DNA of 13,071 nucleotides. Origin: an uncultured Methanobrevibacter sp. GTDB lineage: Archaea; Methanobacteriota; Methanobacteria; Methanobacteriales; Methanobacteriaceae. Under the pieces are notes generated by a model. It searched no databases, was not told the DNA's origin, and worked only from the letters and a program-made list of their open reading frames with translations. The stretch's first letter is position 1, and each line of letters starts with the position of its first letter. Location of the stretch: NCBI RefSeq assembly GCF_937898925.1, contig NZ_CALDKF010000119.1:1-13071 (forward strand). The letters run 5' to 3'. A program made the translations under genes and the position numbers. This document shows positions 7,082-13,071 of the stretch, one piece after another.

Positions 7082-7411
7082 ATGATGATAGATGCTGGGA
7101 AATACAGATATAAAATCACCATCATCAAGGAAACAAAGACAAAGGATGCTGATGGATTCATCCATGATGAGCCTGTTGTTGTCCTCCAGCCTTATGCTGA
7201 GGTGAAAACAACAAGAGGCATGACATTGATTGCCAATGGCTCTGATTTTGAGAAGGCATTCACCAGATTTGTTTTCAGATTTCCTGTCACACCAATTGAC
7301 AGAAAAATGTTTGTTTTATTTAGGGAGAAGAAATATTCAATTGAATATATCAACAACATTGATGAGGCAAACATTGAGATGGAGCTCCAATGCAAAGAGG
7401 TGACACATTGA
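7082..7411 (+). CDS. Head closure / head-tail adaptor protein (SPP1 gp16-like)
   Basis: About 109 residues. The start 'MIDAGKYRYKITIIKE' and the following 'DADGFIHDE' turn fit the Phage_H_T_join family, a small beta-barrel that stops DNA leakage below the connector and receives the tail. The later 'KKYSIEYINNIDEANIEMELQC' is the conserved C-terminal strand pair (usually ...Y.I..i.n..e....le..c). A GTG at 7076 is in frame, but GGAGTGATC at 7073-7081 favours ATG 7082 or 7085. The stop shares one base with the next start (TGATG), so the genes are coupled. Position between connector and gp10-like protein supports the call. Confidence 0.87.
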   Translation: MMIDAGKYRYKITIIKETKTKDADGFIHDEPVVVLQPYAEVKTTRGMTLIANGSDFEKAFTRFVFRFPVTPIDRKMFVLFREKKYSIEYINNIDEANIEMELQCKEVTH

Positions 7412-7833
7412 TGGCAAAATACAGAATGGAGTTGCCAACAGAGCTGATGCAAATATTCAAGAATCTTGATCAGAATTCTGAGAAGATGCTTGGAGAGATG
7501 TGTCAGGCTGGAGCTGAGGTTGTCAAAGAAACCACATGGATGAATATGCCAAAAGGTCTGAAAGATGGCATTGGCTCTGGAGACAATCTCATCACATCCA
7601 GAATCTACAAGACACCATCTGATGATGGAATCAATTGTCAGTGCATGATTGTTGGATATTTCACCAATGAGAATGGCAAACAGACACCAGCTCCTCTGGT
7701 TGCGAATATGTTTGAATATGGCTCAAGACAGAGAAAATATCCAAAGCATCCATTTTTCAGAAAATCATTCAGGAAAGCTCAGATTGAGAAGGCAATGCTG
7801 GATGTTCAAAAGAAATATATCAAGGAGGGCTGA
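7411..7833 (+). CDS. HK97 gp10-like head-tail joining protein
   Basis: 140 residues. Family pattern: an N-terminal amphipathic helix ('ELMQIFKNLDQNSEKMLGEMCQAGAEVVKE'-type, 10-40), a middle strand with 'NLITSRIYKTPSDDG', then 'APLVANMFEYGSRQRKYPKHPFFRKSF', where 'E(Y/F)G...(H)PFFR' is the signature of gp10/HK97_gp10 proteins of the tail-completion region. These proteins sit at the head-tail interface or help tail assembly. The ATG at 7411 overlaps the preceding stop by one base and has GAGGTGA at 7397-7403. An in-frame ATG at 7390 is less likely. Confidence 0.88.
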   Translation: MAKYRMELPTELMQIFKNLDQNSEKMLGEMCQAGAEVVKETTWMNMPKGLKDGIGSGDNLITSRIYKTPSDDGINCQCMIVGYFTNENGKQTPAPLVANMFEYGSRQRKYPKHPFFRKSFRKAQIEKAMLDVQKKYIKEG

Positions 7834-7838
7834 TTCAC

Positions 7839-8195
7839 ATGATGAATGCTGAGATTGAGACAATCTTTGCTGGCTTTACAGTGGACAATGTTGAGATTCC
7901 TGTTGCATTCAAATTTTATGATGGTGATGATGATGCATGGATTGTTTATTCCAATGCTGACAATTATCATTCATATTCTGGTGATGATGATCTTCTTGGA
8001 TATGTCACATATTATGATTTTGAGATTTATTCCAAAGGGAATTTCATCAAGATCATTCAGGCTGTCAAAGCCTTGATGAAACAGAATGGATGGACATTCC
8101 AGCCATCTCTTTCATCACAGGAAGGATATGACAGAGACACAAGGATTTTTTCAAAGACATTGTGCTTTGCAAAGCCTATACAAACAGATTTATAA
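7839..8195 (+). CDS. Tail completion/terminator-type protein (neck region)
   Basis: 118 residues. Its features are an N-terminal helix ('MNAEIETIFAGF'), paired strands with 'IPVAFKFYDGDDDAWIVYSN', 'YYDFEIYSKGNFIKIIQAVKALM' and a final strand 'DTRIFSKTLCFAKP'. This alpha-beta pattern and the gene position match small Firmicutes-prophage tail completion (tail terminator) proteins that cap the tail tube and join it to the head. AAGGAGGG at 7822-7829 lies about 9 bases before ATG 7839; ATG 7842 is an alternative. Similarity in this group is weak, so the role rests mainly on gene order. Confidence 0.75.
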   Translation: MMNAEIETIFAGFTVDNVEIPVAFKFYDGDDDAWIVYSNADNYHSYSGDDDLLGYVTYYDFEIYSKGNFIKIIQAVKALMKQNGWTFQPSLSSQEGYDRDTRIFSKTLCFAKPIQTDL

Positions 8196-8211
8196 CAGGA
8201 GGAAAATGATC

Positions 8212-8484
8212 ATGGGTAATCTAAACACAGCATTAAAAAATGCTTTCCTTGCATTTGGTGGAAATCCGTCAGCTCTTGCTGACAATCAGGTTGCATCTGA
8301 TTACATCACTGACCTTGAGAATGCAATCAAGGCATATGTTGATGCAAGAATGCCTGATGTGTCTGAGGTTGCTGATGGTGCTGTCATGGCTGTTGTGGAT
8401 GGTGAGTGGACACTTTGCACAGCTGAGGCAAACACATCAACAGGAGCAATCACATACACACCAATTGATGATGAAACAACATAA
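8212..8484 (+). CDS. Small phage protein of unknown function between tail completion and major tail genes
   Basis: 90 residues starting 'MGNLNTALKNAFLAFGG'. The N-terminal half is helical; the C-terminal half has 'MPDVSEVADGAVMAVVDGEWTLC', which resembles the short beta motif found in various phage head or tail decoration proteins (a Pro-x-Val...Ala-Gly-x-x-x...Gly-x-Trp pattern). I do not recognise a defined family. AGGAGG at 8197-8202 is 9 bases from ATG 8212 and 3 from ATG 8206, so 8212 is preferred. Its place within the tail region and its strong ribosome binding site suggest a structural or decoration protein, but this is inference. Confidence 0.65.
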   Translation: MGNLNTALKNAFLAFGGNPSALADNQVASDYITDLENAIKAYVDARMPDVSEVADGAVMAVVDGEWTLCTAEANTSTGAITYTPIDDETT

Positions 8485-8505
8485 TAAAAACAGGAGGAAA
8501 AGAAA

Positions 8506-9111
8506 ATGGCAAAGATCGGATTGTCAAATCTTATTTGGGCAAAGCTCACTGAGGCAACAGATGGCACACCAACATATTCTGATGCAAAGTCTCTGGGCAA
8601 GGCTGTTTCAGCAAATGTCTCAATCAGCAATAATTCAGCAACACTGTATGCTGACAACATGCTTGCTGAGAGTGACACATCATTCCAGACAGGCACAATC
8701 ACATGTGGTGTTGATGAGGATGCTGATGCTGTATTTGCTGAGCTCTTAGGACACAGCATTGATGATGAGACAGGTGTTGTTGTTAAGAATGCAACAGACA
8801 CAGCAATCTGGGTTGGTCTTGGTAGAATAATCACAAAGATGGTTTCTGGTGTTTATTATTACAAGGCTGAGGTGCTTTACAAGGTCAAGTTTGCTGAGCC
8901 TTCTCAGGATGATCAGACCAAAGGTGAATCTGTTGAGTTTTCCACAACAGAGATTGAGGGAACAATTGCAACACTTGCCAATGGTAATTGGAACACATCC
9001 AAGACATGCACCACAAAGGCTGATGCTCTTGCATTCATCAATGGAATCTTTGGAGTAACAGCTCAGGCATCCAATTCTGAGGGATCTCAGACATCCAATC
9101 CTGTGGGATAA
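8506..9111 (+). CDS. Major tail protein (phi13 type)
   Basis: 201 residues forming the tail tube. It matches phi13-type major tail proteins: 'GLSNLIWAKLTE' opening, 'YADNMLAESDTSFQTGTITCGVDEDA' (tyrosine-alanine-aspartate then a beta-hairpin), 'FAELLGHSIDD', 'AIWVGLGRIITKM...YYYKAEVLYKVKF' and 'GESVEFSTTEIEGTIA'. Length is typical (about 190-210). The ribosome binding site CAGGAGGAAAAG is strong, and a stable intrinsic terminator follows within about 15 bases, consistent with high and separately controlled expression. Codon use follows the CpG-avoiding pattern of the window. Confidence 0.93.
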   Translation: MAKIGLSNLIWAKLTEATDGTPTYSDAKSLGKAVSANVSISNNSATLYADNMLAESDTSFQTGTITCGVDEDADAVFAELLGHSIDDETGVVVKNATDTAIWVGLGRIITKMVSGVYYYKAEVLYKVKFAEPSQDDQTKGESVEFSTTEIEGTIATLANGNWNTSKTCTTKADALAFINGIFGVTAQASNSEGSQTSNPVG

Positions 9112-9124
9112 TTTCACAAACATG

Positions 9125-9154
9125 AGCCCAGCTCCATGAGGGCTGGGCTTTTTT
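9125..9154 (+). terminator. Intrinsic terminator after the major tail protein
   Basis: AGCCCAGC (9125-9132) pairs perfectly with GCTGGGCT (9142-9149). T-G and C-G pairs (9133/9141, 9134/9140) can extend the stem. It is followed by six T (9149-9154). The GC-rich stem is striking in an AT-biased region. The element sits between the major tail protein and the tail chaperone gene, so it probably lowers downstream transcription relative to tail protein; read-through or another promoter must still supply the tape measure. Confidence 0.92.
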
Positions 9155-9177
9155 CAATAAAATTGGAGGACATCACA

Positions 9178-9528
9178 ATGAAAGAAATCTCAAAATCATT
9201 TAATTACAATGGCAAGGAGCTCAAGCTGATATTCAATCTCAATGTCATGGAGGCAATTCAGGATGCCTATGGCACAATTGACAAATGGAGTGAGCTCACA
9301 GATGGAGATCATGGAGAGGTCAACATCAAGGCTCTGATCTTTGGATTCAAAGAGATGCTCAATGAGGGAATTGAGATTGAGAATGAGGAGCATGGCACAT
9401 CTGAGCCATTATTCACAGCAAAACAGGTTGGAAGAATAATATCCAACATTGGTGTTGCTGAGACAACAGCATCAATGCAAGGTGTTGTCATTGATTCTGT
9501 AAAGGATGAATCAGGAAAAAACGCATAA
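9178..9528 (+). CDS. Tail assembly chaperone, short form (gpG-like)
   Basis: 116 residues. It binds the tape measure and assists tail tube assembly; it is normally not in the virion. The sequence 'SFNYNGKELKLIFNLNVMEAIQDAYGTIDKW' is typical of Gram-positive gpG-like chaperones, which begin with a short beta segment and a helix recognising the tail machinery. Start 9178 is chosen for TTGGAGGA at 9163-9170; an upstream in-frame ATG at 9136 lies inside the terminator hairpin and is rejected. The 3' end carries A AAA AAC, which shifts some ribosomes by -1 to make the longer form. Position between major tail protein and tape measure is diagnostic. Confidence 0.88.
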   Translation: MKEISKSFNYNGKELKLIFNLNVMEAIQDAYGTIDKWSELTDGDHGEVNIKALIFGFKEMLNEGIEIENEEHGTSEPLFTAKQVGRIISNIGVAETTASMQGVVIDSVKDESGKNA

Positions 9529-9572
9529 TCCATGAGGATGATGAATCCTCTCCAATCAATTTCTCATGGATT
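9516..9572 (+). promoter_or_regulatory. Programmed -1 ribosomal frameshift signal of the tail chaperone
   Basis: The slippery heptamer A AAA AAC occupies 9516-9522 in the 0-frame (GGA AAA AAC GCA TAA). Four bases later a perfect ten-base-pair stem can form: AATCCATGAG (9527-9536) with CTCATGGATT (9563-9572), enclosing a 26-base loop. Slippery site, spacer and downstream structure together are the classical arrangement of lambda-type G/GT frameshifting. Here the 0-frame stop (9526-9528) lies right after the slip site. Confidence 0.9.
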
Positions 9573-9758
9573 TATTACATCTCAAGAGCCAAGCTGTGTC
9601 TGAGTGACAAAGAGGCTGGGAGATTGACCATCAGACAATTCTTGGCATTATATCAAGCATATAAAGACCAATTTGACACAGAGCTCTGTCTCAGACTAAA
9701 CAGAAAAACATTTGCAATGATGGAGGCTGAGGCAATGAGACAAGAAGAATGGTTTTAA
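9522..9758 (+). CDS. Frameshifted C-terminal extension of the tail assembly chaperone (T part of gpGT)
   Basis: This has no start of its own; it is read by -1 frameshift from the preceding gene. After slipping at 9516-9522 the product continues R-I-I-H-E-D-D-E-S-S-P, then 'INFSWIYYISRAKLCLSD', 'EAGRLTIRQFLALYQAYKDQ' and ends 'EAEAMRQEEWF', stopping at TAA 9756-9758. It adds 78 residues, giving a fusion of about 193. A terminal segment with 'T..QFL.LY.AY' and a late Trp-Phe is typical of the T domain that recruits tail tube protein to the tape measure. The stop lies 18 bases before the tape measure ATG. The 0-frame alone would leave about 250 bases before the tape measure unexplained. Confidence 0.85.
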   Translation, partial: RIIHEDDESSPINFSWIYYISRAKLCLSDKEAGRLTIRQFLALYQAYKDQFDTELCLRLNRKTFAMMEAEAMRQEEWF

Positions 9759-9776
9759 TTATACGGAGGTGACAAC

Positions 9777-12440
9777 ATGGCTGGCTTTGGTGGAGCTGTC
9801 AAGCTGACAGGAGAATCAGAATACAGAAAAGCCTTGAAACAGATTCAAGTGAATCTCAAAGAGGTCTCATCTGAGATGAAACTTGTGTCAGCACAGTATG
9901 ACAAGAATGATCAATCAACAGAGGCTCTGAAAGCAAAATCTGAGGCATTGGCAAAACAGCTCAGTGCTCAGAAATCAGCTCTTGCCACATTACAATCTCA
10001 ATATTCAAGTTTATCAGCTGAGCAAGCCAAGAATGCATCAAAGCATGAGGCTCTTGTGGCTGAATATGAGGAGGCACAGGCTGAGCTCAAGAGGCTTGAG
10101 GAAACTGTTGGCACATCCTCTGATGAATACAAGGCACAGGCTCTTGTGGTTGCCAATCTTGCAAAGGATGTTGACAAGAGCTCACAGGCAAACACCAGAA
10201 ACGAACAGACACTCTCTGGCATGAGAACAGAGATGAACAATCTCCAGACAGCTATTGCTGGCACAGAATCAGAGATCAGCAAGGCTGATGATGCCACAGA
10301 TGATCTTGCTGATTCCACAAAAGATGCTGGCAATGAGGCTCAGAATGCTGGAGATGGTTTCTCAGTATTCAAGGGAGTGCTTGCTGATCTTGCATCCTCA
10401 GCCATCAAAAGTGCTTTGGATGGTCTCAAGAATCTTGGCTCAGCATTGATTGATGTTGGCAAGCAAGCCATCATGTCATATGCTGATTATGAACAATTGG
10501 CTGGAGGTGTTGAGACACTCTTTGGAGAATCAGCTGATGTTGTTAAGGAATATGCATCTCAGGCTTATCAATCAGCTGGCATGTCAGCCAATGAATACAT
10601 GGAAACTGTGACAGGATTCTCAGCATCCCTGATCTCATCTCTTGGAGGAGACACAGCAAAGGCAACAGAATATGCTGACATGGCAATCAGAGACATGTCT
10701 GACAATGCCAATAAAATGGGAACAGATATTGACACCATAACACAGGCATATTCTGGGTTTGCAAGGGGGCAATTCCAGATGCTGGATTCGTTAAAGCTGG
10801 GCTATGGAGGGACAAAAGAATCCATGCAACAGCTCTTGGCTGATGCTCAGGCAATCTCTGGCATTGAATATGATATTGATTCATATGCTGACATTGTTGA
10901 TGCAATCCATGTCATTCAGGATGAGATGGGAATCACAGGCACAACAGCAAGAGAGGCATCAGAGACCATCTCAGGCTCTCTCAGCATGGCTCAAGGTGCA
11001 TGGAGCAATCTGTTGACAGGAATTGCTGATGACAATGCTGATTTTGACAAGCTCATCAATGAATTTGCTGATTCTGTGCTCACTGTTGCTCAGAATCTAT
11101 TGCCAAGAATCCAGACAGCAATCGGAGGGATTGGAAATCTCATCAAGGGATTGCTTGAAACATTAGTGCCTGAGATCATGGAGATGATTCCTCCATTGAT
11201 TGAGGAGACATTGCCAATCTTGATTGAATCAGCTCAGACAGCAATTGAGAGCATTGTGGCTGTGTTGCCAACAATAGTGGAATCCATCTCTGGATTGATT
11301 CCTCAGATTGTCTCAGCTCTCATCAGCATGATGCCACAGATCATCAATGCTGGCATCCAGATTCTGATGTCTCTGATCAATGGCATCAGTACAGCATTGC
11401 CTCAGCTCATGGCAATGTTGCCTCAGCTGGTCATGGACATTGTGACAGTGCTCACTCAGAATTTGCCTCTCATAATTGAGACAGGAATGACATTGCTCCA
11501 GAGCATTATTCAGGGAATCACACAGACCATTCCTGAGATGGTTGCTATGTTGCCAGAGATCATCACCACAATTGTTGACACATTGCTTGAGAATTTGCCA
11601 TTGATTCTGGATTCTGTTGTCCAATTACTTGAGGGCATCATTGAAGGTCTTGACACAGCAATTCCACAGATGATCAGCTATTTGCCCACAATCATCAACA
11701 CTCTTGTGAACACATTGCTGTCAAAATTGCCTCAGATCATCCAGATGGCAATGAAATTCATTGTTGCAATCATAAATGGTCTCACAAAGGCTTTGCCACA
11801 GCTCATCAGCTATTTGCCAAAGATCATCACAACAATTGTGAGCACATTGGTCAAGAATTTGCCACAGATTCTGAGAACAGGTGTCCAAATCCTGTCAGAG
11901 CTTGTCAAAGGAATTGGCTCTGTGATTGGAAGTCTGGCTCAAATGGCTGGGAGAATATTCACAACAATCTGGAATGCAATCAAGGATTTGCCATCCAAAA
12001 TGCTGGGAATTGGTAAAGACCTTGTGGAAGGCATCTGGAATGGTATCAATGACAAGATTGATTGGGTAAAGAGGAAAATCAAGGGCATGGGAACAGCAAT
12101 CACCAATGCAATCAAATCTGTGTTTGGCATTGCATCTCCTTCAAAGGTATTTAGAGACCAAATAGGAAAGAATTTGGCTCTTGGAATCGGAGAAGGTTTC
12201 ACAGATGAGATGAAAATGATCTCAGATGAGATGCAAGATGCTATTCCAACATCATTTGACACAGATGCATCACTGACAGCATCTGGCTTGCCATCAGCTC
12301 TGGCATCCACAGGAGGATATTCAACAGCAAATCTGGTTGATGCCTTCAAGACAGCCATGCAAGGAATGAGAATTGAGATGGGAGAGGATGGCTTTGCATC
12401 ATTTGTGGTTGATACAATCACAAATGAGATTTATCAATAA
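9777..12440 (+). CDS. Tail tape measure protein
   Basis: 887 residues. It spans the tail lumen, sets tail length and is ejected with DNA; by the usual rule of about 0.15 nm per residue the tail would be near 130 nm. In order: 'GGAVKLTGESEYRKALKQIQVNLKEVSSEM' (common start of Firmicutes tape measures), a long coiled coil to about residue 180, a core around 230-420 with 'YEQLAGGVETLFGES' and 'AYSGFARGQFQMLDSL', a long hydrophobic helical stretch (about 450-735) that includes four 44-residue repeats, and a C-terminal 'FGIASPSKVFRDQIGKNLA' motif near 783-801, common in tape measures. No lysozyme or peptidase domain is evident. The start has CGGAGGTGA at 9764-9772. The hydrophobic region may insert into the host membrane during ejection (inference). 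Confidence 0.95.
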   Translation: MAGFGGAVKLTGESEYRKALKQIQVNLKEVSSEMKLVSAQYDKNDQSTEALKAKSEALAKQLSAQKSALATLQSQYSSLSAEQAKNASKHEALVAEYEEAQAELKRLEETVGTSSDEYKAQALVVANLAKDVDKSSQANTRNEQTLSGMRTEMNNLQTAIAGTESEISKADDATDDLADSTKDAGNEAQNAGDGFSVFKGVLADLASSAIKSALDGLKNLGSALIDVGKQAIMSYADYEQLAGGVETLFGESADVVKEYASQAYQSAGMSANEYMETVTGFSASLISSLGGDTAKATEYADMAIRDMSDNANKMGTDIDTITQAYSGFARGQFQMLDSLKLGYGGTKESMQQLLADAQAISGIEYDIDSYADIVDAIHVIQDEMGITGTTAREASETISGSLSMAQGAWSNLLTGIADDNADFDKLINEFADSVLTVAQNLLPRIQTAIGGIGNLIKGLLETLVPEIMEMIPPLIEETLPILIESAQTAIESIVAVLPTIVESISGLIPQIVSALISMMPQIINAGIQILMSLINGISTALPQLMAMLPQLVMDIVTVLTQNLPLIIETGMTLLQSIIQGITQTIPEMVAMLPEIITTIVDTLLENLPLILDSVVQLLEGIIEGLDTAIPQMISYLPTIINTLVNTLLSKLPQIIQMAMKFIVAIINGLTKALPQLISYLPKIITTIVSTLVKNLPQILRTGVQILSELVKGIGSVIGSLAQMAGRIFTTIWNAIKDLPSKMLGIGKDLVEGIWNGINDKIDWVKRKIKGMGTAITNAIKSVFGIASPSKVFRDQIGKNLALGIGEGFTDEMKMISDEMQDAIPTSFDTDASLTASGLPSALASTGGYSTANLVDAFKTAMQGMRIEMGEDGFASFVVDTITNEIYQ
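11382..11909 (+). repeat. Four tandem 132-base repeats within the tape measure gene
   Basis: Units begin at 11382, 11514, 11646 and 11778, each encoding 44 residues (protein 536-711). Each follows the pattern G-(I/L)-x-x-(A/T)-(I/L)-P-(Q/E), then (M/Y)-LP, then N/K-LP-(L/Q)-I and an ending (L/I)-(I/V)-x. A degenerate fifth copy precedes them. The proteins align without gaps, but the DNA copies have diverged, so the duplications are old. The proline spacing implies helix-turn-helix hydrophobic units. Confidence 0.85.
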
Positions 12441-12454
12441 AAGGAGGACAAAAG

Positions 12455-13012
12455 ATGGCTGTCAATATAAGACCATACATCATCATAAATGGAAAAAGCT
12501 CAATGGAGGTCTCTGGATTGATCATCTCTGAATTGCCTCCAATCACAAAGCCTCAGATGAGAGTGACAGCTGAGGAGATTGATGGAAGGGATGGAGACAT
12601 TGTGACAGCTCTGGGCTTTTCAGCCTATGACAAGGAGATTGAGATTGGTCTTGCTGGAGATTTTGACCTTGATGAGATCATTGATTTCTTTAATCAATCA
12701 GGCAAGATCACATTCTCCAATGAGCCTGACAAATATTATAATTTTGCACAGTATGATGCCATTGATTTTGAAAAGCTCATCAGATTCAAGAGAGCTGAGG
12801 TGAAATTCCATGTCCAGCCATTCAAATATGCATTGAATGAGAATGTCAAGACATTCAATTTCAGCTCCTCAGTGACTTCTGGAGAGCTTTCAATCAGGAA
12901 TAATGGGAATTATATGTCCAGACCAACAATCAAGCTCACAGGCACAGGCACAGTGAATCTGAGCATCAATGGAAATCAGGTCATGGTGATTGTTGGGGTT
13001 TCTCCGATTTAA
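12455..13012 (+). CDS. Distal tail protein (Dit, Sipho_tail family), probably 3'-truncated
   Basis: 185 residues. Dit forms the hexameric hub at the tail tip linking tube and receptor-binding apparatus. The N-terminal domain is clear: 'YIIINGKSSMEVSGLIISELPPITKPQ', 'EEIDGRDGDIV' (the GRDG turn is a family hallmark), 'IIDFFNQSGKITFSNEPDKYYNF' and 'AEVKFHVQPFKYALNE'. The following 'IRNNGNYMSRPTIKLTGTGTVNLSINGNQ' begins the C-terminal part, where relatives normally continue for several dozen more residues. Here it ends abruptly with 'VMVIVGVSPI' where base composition also changes (about 12990). The start has AAAGGAGGA at 12440-12448. It may be a real short protein, a recombination product or an assembly artefact. 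Confidence 0.88.
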   Translation: MAVNIRPYIIINGKSSMEVSGLIISELPPITKPQMRVTAEEIDGRDGDIVTALGFSAYDKEIEIGLAGDFDLDEIIDFFNQSGKITFSNEPDKYYNFAQYDAIDFEKLIRFKRAEVKFHVQPFKYALNENVKTFNFSSSVTSGELSIRNNGNYMSRPTIKLTGTGTVNLSINGNQVMVIVGVSPI

Positions 13013-13071
13013 TATTCACTATGATGAAGAAGTTTGGTGTCGGTTGTAAGATTGTAGAGTATCGTACAGAG
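13013..13071 (+). other. Terminal 59 bases of unlike composition; possible start of another frame
   Basis: An open frame from ATG 13021 reads M-M-K-K-F-G-V-G-C-K-I-V-E-Y-R-T-E and runs off the window. No ribosome binding site precedes it. The segment uses GTC-GGT, TGT and CGT codons and contains two CpG in 59 bases, unlike the preceding 13 kb. It does not look like the start of a tail lysin or endopeptidase gene, which would be expected after Dit, but it is too short to identify. Confidence 0.35.

Noticed and set aside
8301..8834. Antisense open frame of 177 codons opposite the major tail region
   Set aside because: It spans two well-supported + strand genes, has no plausible ribosome binding site or recognisable domain, and arises from the codon bias of the sense genes.
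9136..9177. Tail chaperone start at ATG 9136
   Set aside because: The ATG lies in the loop of the intrinsic terminator hairpin; ATG 9178 has a good TTGGAGGA site and begins the family-like sequence.
11382..11909. CRISPR or mobile-element repeats
   Set aside because: The 132-base periodicity is a protein-level tandem repeat in the tape measure; the copies are diverged and contiguous without spacers.
11939..12421. Antisense open frame of 160 codons opposite the tape measure C-terminus
   Set aside because: It is a shadow of the tape measure frame, with serine/proline-rich low-complexity content and no start signal.
1..13071. tRNA, rRNA, riboswitch, attachment site or integrase
   Set aside because: I saw no cloverleaf, conserved RNA motif or recombinase gene; none can be supported.

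Overview
This window is the head and tail morphogenesis block of a tailed phage or prophage with siphovirus (HK97-like) architecture. Every gene I can support is on the + strand. Gene order is canonical: DNA methyltransferase, small terminase, large terminase, portal, prohead protease, major capsid, small post-capsid protein, head-tail connector, head closure, HK97 gp10-like, tail completion, small unknown protein, major tail protein, terminator, tail assembly chaperone with its frameshifted extension, tape measure, and distal tail protein. The host is probably a low-to-moderate G+C Gram-positive (Firmicutes-type) bacterium. I infer this from strong AGGAGGTGA-type ribosome binding sites before almost every gene and from protein types common in Firmicutes prophages (phi13-type major tail protein, Sipho_tail-type Dit, P27-type terminase). 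The window contains no integrase, repressor, lysis, tRNA or host housekeeping gene, so active phage and prophage cannot be told apart.

Layout: 18-1183 encodes a ParB-like domain followed by a beta-class DNA methyltransferase, split into two frames at a run of six G. 1196-3269 holds the terminase pair. 3270-3374 is the only sizeable gap in the head genes; it holds several palindromes and a possible promoter. 3375-6537 encodes portal, protease and capsid. 6557-8484 encodes six small head-tail joining and tail-completion genes, often overlapping by a few bases. 8506-9111 is the major tail protein, followed by a strong intrinsic terminator. 9178-9758 encodes the tail chaperones with a textbook -1 slippery site A AAA AAC and a downstream stem. 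9777-12440 is the tape measure, with four 44-residue hydrophobic repeats. 12455-13012 is a Dit protein that looks cut short, followed by 59 bases of different base composition.

How the genes work together: the terminase pair cuts and pumps DNA through the portal into a prohead built from the capsid protein and matured by the protease. The connector, closure, gp10-like and completion proteins seal the head and join it to a tail tube of the major tail protein. Tube length is set by the tape measure, which is loaded by the G/GT chaperones. Dit caps the tip. The methyltransferase probably modifies phage DNA.

The most unusual property is an extreme shortage of CpG. I counted about 28 in 13 kb by hand, where several hundred would be expected at roughly 40% G+C. 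Codon choice follows: AGA/AGG for arginine, and codons ending in C avoided before G. The exceptions cluster at the 3' end of the protease gene and in the last ~70 bases. I found no clearly undescribed multi-gene system. The points most worth following are the CpG bias, the G-run methyltransferase split, the terminase-portal intergenic palindromes and the composition break at the right end.
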